From: Thermoplasmata archaeon
GTDB lineage: Archaea; Thermoplasmatota; Thermoplasmata; Thermoplasmatales; Thermoplasmataceae
DNA length: 11,729 nt
Assembly: GCA_021792045.1 (NCBI GenBank)
Contig: JAJYVJ010000050.1
Coordinates: 1 to 11,729 of the forward strand
Direction: 5' to 3'
Positions 6,935 through 11,729 of the stretch are shown here, in pieces. Within the stretch, counting starts at the first letter, position 1. Every line of letters begins with the position of its first letter. The notes under the pieces are model-generated. The model was not told where the DNA came from, ran no database searches, and worked only from the letters and a program-made list of their open reading frames with translations. The position numbers and the translations under genes were made by a program.

Positions 6935-7185
6935 TACTCTCTCCTGCGGAGGGCAATTTGAGGGGAACAGGGGAAGGGAATTTTTGACTGCACAATCTCA
7001 CTACGCTCGGTGCGGGATAATAGAGAGGGGTTCTCGTGCCGTGCTGCTCTTCGACTATTCAAGGGACAATAAGCGTATGGTGCTGCAACAATACCTCTTA
7101 GAAGAAGGTATGGAAAAATATACTTGACAGGTTGTAGCTCTCGGATATTTTCCGAATATAGGTTACTTCCCTTATAGCACCAATT
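6935..7185. other. Spacer between candidate miniprotein and Gabija operon
   Basis: The first 100 bases are GC-rich and contain purine runs (6959-6980) and the sequence CTCACTACGCTCGGTGCGGG (6997-7016), of a kind often seen in dispersed repeats. From about 7080 the DNA becomes AT-rich. A 28-codon open stretch (7041-7127, + strand) reads VLLFDYSRDNKRMVLQQYLL and onward; it might be a gene fragment. No RNA gene is recognised. Confidence 0.4.
7141..7155. terminator. Small hairpin downstream of the helicase gene
   Basis: TCGGA (7141-7145) and TCCGA (7151-7155) form a 5-bp stem with loop TATTT, about 30 nt beyond the stop codon of the minus-strand helicase gene. It might mark the 3' end of the Gabija transcript. 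The stem is short and no strong U-tract follows on the minus strand, so this is tentative. Confidence 0.2.
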
Positions 7186-9141
7186 TCACACCTCACTATT
7201 GCGGGTAAACAAACCCATCTCATTAATGAATCTAGATGGATTCCTGTACCAGCCATTATATTTCCCCGCGTAACTCATGGTTAACGTTCTTATCGTTCTT
7301 GTAATTGCAACAAAGCAGTTTCTTCTTTCCTCCTCCATTTCTGGGCTGTAATCACCATTCCTCATACTTTGATAAGACGGTAGTATACTATCAACAAGTC
7401 CAATTATGTACACATGATCAAATTCCCTCCCTTTGGCCCCATGAATTGTCATCAGGACAACTTTGTCCTTGTCTGGAGTGGGTTCCTTTGAACGCAGTTG
7501 TAATTCCTGTAAAAATGCCTCCAATGTCAAAGCATCACCCAAAAGTCTAGTGATTCCTGTCATAAGATCATTCCATATAGGTAACTCCTCAAGATAACCT
7601 GCAAACACTTCATCTGCCGAGATTTCACTGGTTTTCTGATTTACGGCCACCAATTTCTCAAACCAGTCCTTAGCAAATTTTATGTAACTAATGAAATCTC
7701 TTCCTTGTACCAAACAGAGAAAAGTTTTGTCGATAATTTTCCTTGCCATTTCATCAACGTTTCTCTGTTGAATAATCTTTATCCACTGCTGCAAATAACC
7801 ATTATTCGAAATTCCAGCACGTCTAATGACTTCCTCCTCGTCGACTTTAATTTGTGTAAGTTGGGCAAAAGTTCCACAAACAGATTCCAAACTGATTTGA
7901 TTTTGTTGGTTGTTTGCAAGATTTAGGATTGAGTAAAGCCACTTGAACGGAGTGCTTTCAAAATTGTCCTTTCGTTGTAAAATTATAGCTCCCAGTCCTT
8001 CGTTATTCAATGCTTCCTTAGCGCTCTCCAACAACATTCGATTCCTTCCCAGTATAGCTACAGAACCGAGACTATCTAAATGACGATTCCTTATATCCTT
8101 CGCTATACCAGATACCTCTGAACTCAAATCCTTGAAAGATGGTAGTAAGCGAACTGTTTCTTGACCAGAACTTAATCGAAACGGTTCAAGTGGTTTTTTG
8201 TTTGCCGTTCTCAAAAAGTTATGACTTATAAGATTGTTAGCCAGCTGTACTATTTCAGGTGGGCATCTATAGTTCAACGGCAACTGGATTTTATTTGGAG
8301 AGTAATTATCTATAAATTCTTCGATACGCTTGTAACTTGCCCCGTTCCATTGATATATTATCTGGTCATCGTCAGCAACTATGAACACGTTATTGTACTC
8401 ATCACCAGTGAAAGCACGTACAAAGCTATACTGAGAATAATTAGTATCTTGAAATTCATCTATGCACAAGTATTGATAGACAGTTCGATACCTTTTTGCT
8501 ATGGCTGGATACTTCGTGAACAGTTCAAATGTCTTAAAGATAAGTGAGTCAAAGTCCAAAGCATTGCTCTTGGTCAACTCATCTTCATAAGCCTTGTAAA
8601 GAAGAGCTGCTTCCTTTCCAATTTCCTTATCTTGAAACAATACACCACAATTCTCGGGAAGGACGAGACGCGACTTCAAACTGTGTATCACGGACAATAG
8701 ATTCTTATCAGGCAGAATTTCAATGCCGTTAATCCTCTTCACTTTCGTGATAGCTTTGCTTAAGACTGCTTGAAGATCAGCATCAAGCGAATATATGTTG
8801 AAATTTGGATTTATGTCAAGATGAGAGCCATGCTGACGCAGAACCTCAGCACAAAATGAGTGAAAAGTACCTATGAAAAGTCGATTTTCTAATCCTGGTA
8901 CATAATCCGCAATTCGTCTTCTCATCTCGTCGGCTGCCTTGTTAGTGAATGTCAATGCTAAAATACGAAAATTCTTGTCGCGTGTCAAATCTAGTATATG
9001 AGCTATGCGACAAGTGAGGATTCTTGTCTTGCCAGATCCTGGTCCAGCGAGAACGAACAATGGTCCGGTATCCCATTCCACGACATTTCTTTGAATTGGA
9101 CTAAGCTCGTCCCATGCCTTTTTTAAAGAATCCGTTGTCAT
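7186..9141 (-). CDS. gajB: UvrD/PcrA-like superfamily 1 helicase, Gabija GajB
   Basis: A 651-residue SF1 helicase. Motifs in order: Q motif LSPIQRNVV (13-21), Walker A AGPGSGKT (32-39), motif Ia TFTNKAADEM (64-73), GTFHSFC (91-97), Walker B IDEFQDTN (227-234), motif III ADDDQIIYQWNGA (256-268), motif IV LNYRCP (289-294), motif V MTIHGAKGREF (564-574) and motif VI EEERRNCFVAITR (603-615). All catalytic residues are present. In the Gabija anti-phage system this protein forms a complex with the GajA nuclease; it is thought to sense or act on DNA ends, and the complex blocks phage growth. It is longer than the well-studied bacterial GajB (about 494 residues) and shorter than housekeeping UvrD (about 720). 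Its ATG overlaps the nuclease stop as ATGA, so the two are translationally coupled. That pairing is the main reason for calling it GajB and not a general repair helicase. Confidence 0.88.
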   Translation of the reverse strand: MTTDSLKKAWDELSPIQRNVVEWDTGPLFVLAGPGSGKTRILTCRIAHILDLTRDKNFRILALTFTNKAADEMRRRIADYVPGLENRLFIGTFHSFCAEVLRQHGSHLDINPNFNIYSLDADLQAVLSKAITKVKRINGIEILPDKNLLSVIHSLKSRLVLPENCGVLFQDKEIGKEAALLYKAYEDELTKSNALDFDSLIFKTFELFTKYPAIAKRYRTVYQYLCIDEFQDTNYSQYSFVRAFTGDEYNNVFIVADDDQIIYQWNGASYKRIEEFIDNYSPNKIQLPLNYRCPPEIVQLANNLISHNFLRTANKKPLEPFRLSSGQETVRLLPSFKDLSSEVSGIAKDIRNRHLDSLGSVAILGRNRMLLESAKEALNNEGLGAIILQRKDNFESTPFKWLYSILNLANNQQNQISLESVCGTFAQLTQIKVDEEEVIRRAGISNNGYLQQWIKIIQQRNVDEMARKIIDKTFLCLVQGRDFISYIKFAKDWFEKLVAVNQKTSEISADEVFAGYLEELPIWNDLMTGITRLLGDALTLEAFLQELQLRSKEPTPDKDKVVLMTIHGAKGREFDHVYIIGLVDSILPSYQSMRNGDYSPEMEEERRNCFVAITRTIRTLTMSYAGKYNGWYRNPSRFINEMGLFTRNSEV

Positions 9142-11069
9142 TTCACATTTCCTTTTGTCATTATATCAACAATAGCCTTTTCAAAAAACTTAGGTATTCG
9201 GCTTTTGTCGGCACCTTTTACTTTAAGTTTGTCAATCAGTGCATGCATATACGTTAGTTTATTATGATCAATCTTTTCAACGATCTCTTTCTCGAATCCT
9301 GCATCTCCAGACTTATTAGTAAGCCTAATACCTTCATCTTCGAGTATCTCTATATATTCCTGAGCAAATCCATTTTTGCAAAGGTACATTTCTAAACCAG
9401 CATTCTCAATAGGAAGCTCACGCACTAAATCATGCATTTCCTCATCTGTTAGGCCTCTGTCTCCCACTTGCTTAATATGGTTCTTGCCTTGATTATCGCT
9501 ATCGGTTAGCATTATCCAAGGGATGTCATAAGTACGTGAAAGAGCAACAAAAATTCCTGGTGAACCGTTATTTTGGTAATCTATTACCGTGACACCGTAT
9601 TGATCTAAAGACTTATTCATTAGTTCTGCAAAGTATTTGACTAAAAGATTTTCAGTTTGGCCTTCGCACAATAACCAAGCACGCGCAAAGAGAACTTCTC
9701 CGCGGATGCGTTTTGCGAACGTATCAAGTTTCCTAAGTTCTTCATTACTTAAGTATAATTGTGATTCATCATAAAGGTTCTTCAGTTTTGTCTTCACTTC
9801 TTCTTGTCCAATATACAAATTTTGTAAGTTTGAAAGTTCTTGCTTCTCAATTCGCTTCTTCACGATGAGAGTTGCAGTTTTTTCATTATATTCAAATGCT
9901 GAGCTATTGCCATTACAGAATTTTAAGAGTTCTGGATTTTTAGGTATATTGGCACTAAACTGTCTCTTGATGTAAAATACTTTTGATAATGACCCATATC
10001 TGCGAAATACCCTGATATTGGTGAACGGGATCTCTTGAATAAAGTATGGTGAATGACTTGAAACGATCTTCTGACTCTTTATTTCACTCAGATTTGCTGC
10101 GATAGCACGCGTAGCCTGTGGATGGAGATGTGCCTCAGGCTCCTCAAGAGTTAGTATTGCTTCAGTTTCTTGCTTGAATGTTGGTTTGAGAAGTAAATCG
10201 ATATAAGACTGAAACAGGAACAATACAGAAAGACTCTGAGTGCCCTGTCCATAGCTTGAGAGTGGAAACTCTATATTGCTTCCATCAGCCCTAATTGCTA
10301 CCTCTGACTTCGACATCAATTCCCAAGGTTTAAGAGGGAGTGCGTGTATCGTTGTGTTTTTCCCGCTACCAAGTGCCATAATCTCCTGCACTTTTCCTAA
10401 TGATTCCCTTAGTTGTTCAAATCTTGAGTCTGCACCCAACAAACTCTTATTGAGCTTTTCAAGTTCCTCACCAAGTTGTACTTTTTGCTCGTCGCTGATT
10501 TTGAGGTCCCGGAGTATTCTTCCCCAGTATTGGGAGCGCGGAGAAAATTCGTCATTCGAATCGCGAAGAGATGATAGATAAAACAAACGAATGTAAGGCA
10601 GAAATTTTGTCAAGTTGTATGGATTAGCACCCTTGCCGACCAATGATTGCCCATCTAAGGCAAGAAACTCCCACTTAAAATTAAAATCCTTTAATGTTTG
10701 ATCGTATTTGCTCGAAAGACGGAGCCCTATAGAGTCTATGTCTTGAACGCCATCTGTTTGAACAATTTCATTAAGATCCTGAATCAGAGCATCTGGCCAT
10801 TCATCTGGCGTATCTTCCCGAAACCATAGTTCTATGATTATTCCTCCTGATGTCTGTGGTCTGTCGTCAGGCATTGACATATGGTAATCATACTCATCAA
10901 ATTGGGGCTTACGACTGGTTATGTAGTAGGGTAACGCGATCTTTAAAGCGTCCATGAGGGCAGTCTTTCCCGAGTTGTTTTCGCCTACCAAAATCGTGGT
11001 GTCGCCCATAGGAATGCTAATATCAACAAGATTGCGAAAATTTTGTAATTTAATTTCTCTTAGTTTCAT
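9138..11069 (-). CDS. gajA: OLD-family ATPase/TOPRIM nuclease, Gabija GajA
   Basis: A 643-residue protein with an N-terminal SMC/RecF-like ABC ATPase and a C-terminal TOPRIM nuclease. ATPase features: the opening MKLREIKLQNFRNL, Walker A GENNSGKT (29-36), signature-like SSYGQGTQSLSVL (271-283), Walker B LTLEEPEAHLHP (306-317) and the H-loop SSHSP (337-341). TOPRIM features: acidic LLCEGQTE with E469, and the metal-binding DSD at 523-525 in WIMLTDSDNQG; a late KGADKSRIPKFFEKAI (618-633) fits the OLD C-terminus. In Gabija, GajA nicks or cleaves DNA in a nucleotide-regulated way and protects against phages. The bacterial prototype is about 578 residues. The helicase gene overlaps by ATGA, matching class 2 OLD operons. 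The start fits the family N-terminus; GTGA (complement of 11074-11077) may act as a ribosome-binding site, and a TATA box lies nearby. I see no inactivating change. Confidence 0.9.
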   Translation of the reverse strand: MKLREIKLQNFRNLVDISIPMGDTTILVGENNSGKTALMDALKIALPYYITSRKPQFDEYDYHMSMPDDRPQTSGGIIIELWFREDTPDEWPDALIQDLNEIVQTDGVQDIDSIGLRLSSKYDQTLKDFNFKWEFLALDGQSLVGKGANPYNLTKFLPYIRLFYLSSLRDSNDEFSPRSQYWGRILRDLKISDEQKVQLGEELEKLNKSLLGADSRFEQLRESLGKVQEIMALGSGKNTTIHALPLKPWELMSKSEVAIRADGSNIEFPLSSYGQGTQSLSVLFLFQSYIDLLLKPTFKQETEAILTLEEPEAHLHPQATRAIAANLSEIKSQKIVSSHSPYFIQEIPFTNIRVFRRYGSLSKVFYIKRQFSANIPKNPELLKFCNGNSSAFEYNEKTATLIVKKRIEKQELSNLQNLYIGQEEVKTKLKNLYDESQLYLSNEELRKLDTFAKRIRGEVLFARAWLLCEGQTENLLVKYFAELMNKSLDQYGVTVIDYQNNGSPGIFVALSRTYDIPWIMLTDSDNQGKNHIKQVGDRGLTDEEMHDLVRELPIENAGLEMYLCKNGFAQEYIEILEDEGIRLTNKSGDAGFEKEIVEKIDHNKLTYMHALIDKLKVKGADKSRIPKFFEKAIVDIMTKGNVK

Positions 11070-11411
11070 TTCGTCACTTCTTTACTTATTAATATTTATA
11101 TTATTATGTTTCCTTTGTTAGTGAGTTCTCATTCTCTATTTCTTTTCATTCTAGGGTTCGGTGATGACGATTTACAACAAGTCATTCAATAGCTTTTAAG
11201 ACACAAACTTCCTTTGCTACTCCTTTCATTTATTTCGCCATCGCGCGTTCTTCTCTCCATGATTGAGATAGATGTATAGTGTAGCAAGCTCAAAATCATG
11301 GTTGACCCGAGCCATCACAGAACCGGAACACTATGATAATAATATTATAGAGAAGAACAGATACATAAAGAGCATGCGAAAAGCGGTTTTTCAGATCATG
11401 GAGGTCTCTTC
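11070..11411. other. Spacer between Gabija operon and insertion-sequence orfA
   Basis: About 340 bases without a convincing gene. It holds the divergent promoter regions of the Gabija operon (leftward) and of the insertion sequence (rightward), with pyrimidine-rich tracts at 11130-11154 and 11208-11240. The insertion-sequence left end probably falls near 11273. The longest open stretches (such as 24 codons on the minus strand from 11260) resemble nothing I know. Confidence 0.4.
11093..11100 (-). promoter_or_regulatory. TATA box of the Gabija operon
   Basis: On the minus strand TATAAATA (complement of 11093-11100), within a longer AT stretch reaching 11108, lies 24-31 nt upstream of the gajA ATG. 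This is a near-consensus archaeal TATA element at a distance that gives a very short leader or none. Confidence 0.5.
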
Positions 11412-11690
11412 ATGAAGTCCAAATATTCAGCGGAAGAGAAGTTCCAGATAGTCATGGAATCCTTCACTGACAATGTGACACAGGCGGAGATATGCCGCAG
11501 ACATGGCATATATCCTGTACAGCTGAGCAAGTGGAGGGAACAGTTCATTCAGGGCGGGAAGTCAGCACTGGCTCAGAGAAGGAATTCTGATTCAAGGGAT
11601 GAGGAGATCGATGACCTGAAGAAGATCATAGGGGACCAGAGCCTGGTCATAGACGCTTTTAAAAAAAGGCTTCAAGGGAGGTCAAAATGA
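11412..11690 (+). CDS. IS3-family transposase OrfA
   Basis: A 92-residue helix-turn-helix protein that binds the ends of the insertion sequence and forms the N-terminal part of the OrfAB transposase. YSAEEKFQIVMESF, then TQAEICRRHGIYPVQLSKWREQF (residues 5-46), is the typical HTH of this family. The region from about residue 60 is a leucine/isoleucine heptad helix (DLKKIIGDQSLVIDAFKKRL), the zipper used for multimerisation. GGAGGT (11400-11405) six bases before ATG gives a firm start. A run of seven A (11661-11667) near the end could allow -1 frameshifting into orfB. Length is normal for OrfA. Confidence 0.92.
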   Translation: MKSKYSAEEKFQIVMESFTDNVTQAEICRRHGIYPVQLSKWREQFIQGGKSALAQRRNSDSRDEEIDDLKKIIGDQSLVIDAFKKRLQGRSK

Positions 11691-11729
11691 TGGTTCTTGA
11701 TGATCTGAAGGATCAGATTCCTCTCAGGG
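11687..11729 (+). CDS. IS3-family transposase OrfB, 5' end only
   Basis: The first 14 codons (MMVLDDLKDQIPLR) of the expected catalytic subunit, whose DDE integrase domain would lie beyond the window. ATG overlaps the orfA stop as ATGA, and GGAGGT (11677-11682) lies four bases upstream, so it can be translated independently as well as by frameshift. Too little is present to recognise it alone; the call rests on orfA and on the overlap. Confidence 0.7.
   Translation, partial: MMVLDDLKDQIPLR

Larger units (their letters stand above)
11273..11729 (+). mobile_element. IS3-family insertion sequence, left part (cut by window end)
   Basis: The orfA/orfB pair with 4-nt overlap identifies an IS3-family element. 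IS3 ends begin with TG, and TGTATAGTGTAGCAAGC at 11273 is a plausible left terminus at a normal distance (about 140 nt) from orfA. The right terminus lies outside the window, so neither the inverted repeat nor a target duplication can be checked, and the left boundary is a guess. Confidence 0.45.

Noticed and set aside
6885..7127. An 80-codon open stretch on the + strand across the GC-rich spacer
   Set aside because: No ATG, GTG or TTG in frame until 7041 and no resemblance over the first 50 codons; only the last part is mentioned as a possible fragment.
8221..8547. 108-codon open frame on the + strand
   Set aside because: Antisense to conserved GajB motifs II-IV; composition and lack of recognisable domain fit a shadow.
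10276..10581. 101-codon open frame on the + strand
   Set aside because: Antisense to the middle of the GajA gene, with no family resemblance or ribosome-binding site; a shadow frame.
1..11729. CRISPR array
   Set aside because: No regularly spaced direct repeats seen on either strand.

Overview
The window reads as a piece of an archaeal genome, probably a euryarchaeote and possibly Thermoplasmata-like. The signs are a tRNA-Ala gene without an encoded CCA end, a decayed Orc1/Cdc6 initiator gene, AT-rich TATA-type promoter boxes (some placed for leaderless transcripts) and GGTGG or GGAGGT ribosome-binding sites. The genus is not certain.

Left edge (1-1078): an intact tRNA-Ala(UGC) gene is followed by the pseudogene of an Orc1/Cdc6 replication initiator. 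It lacks the P-loop region and carries an in-frame stop and a one-base frameshift. A broken initiator beside a tRNA suggests the scar of an integrated plasmid or virus.

Centre left (1079-6633, + strand): a tightly packed operon of a type III-like DNA methyltransferase (Mod), a helicase/PD-ExK nuclease (Res) and a RelE/ParE-type toxin. Genes overlap by 1 nt or abut, and each has a GGTGG ribosome-binding site. A 58-aa antitoxin-like gene faces the toxin tail to tail, and the two stop codons share one CTAG. Behind the antitoxin lies a possible 33-aa zinc-finger miniprotein in a GC-rich, hairpin-rich spacer.

Centre right (7186-11069, - strand): two genes overlapping by ATGA encode an OLD-family ATPase/TOPRIM nuclease and a UvrD-like helicase. 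This is the architecture of the Gabija anti-phage system (GajA, GajB).

Right edge (about 11273-11729): an IS3-family insertion sequence begins, with a complete orfA and the first codons of orfB.

Together this is a defence island: modification-dependent restriction, a toxin-antitoxin pair and Gabija, between a tRNA with initiator remains and an insertion sequence. The known families explain most of it. The least ordinary parts are the convergent toxin-antitoxin arrangement fused to the restriction operon, and the GC-rich spacer with its candidate miniprotein.
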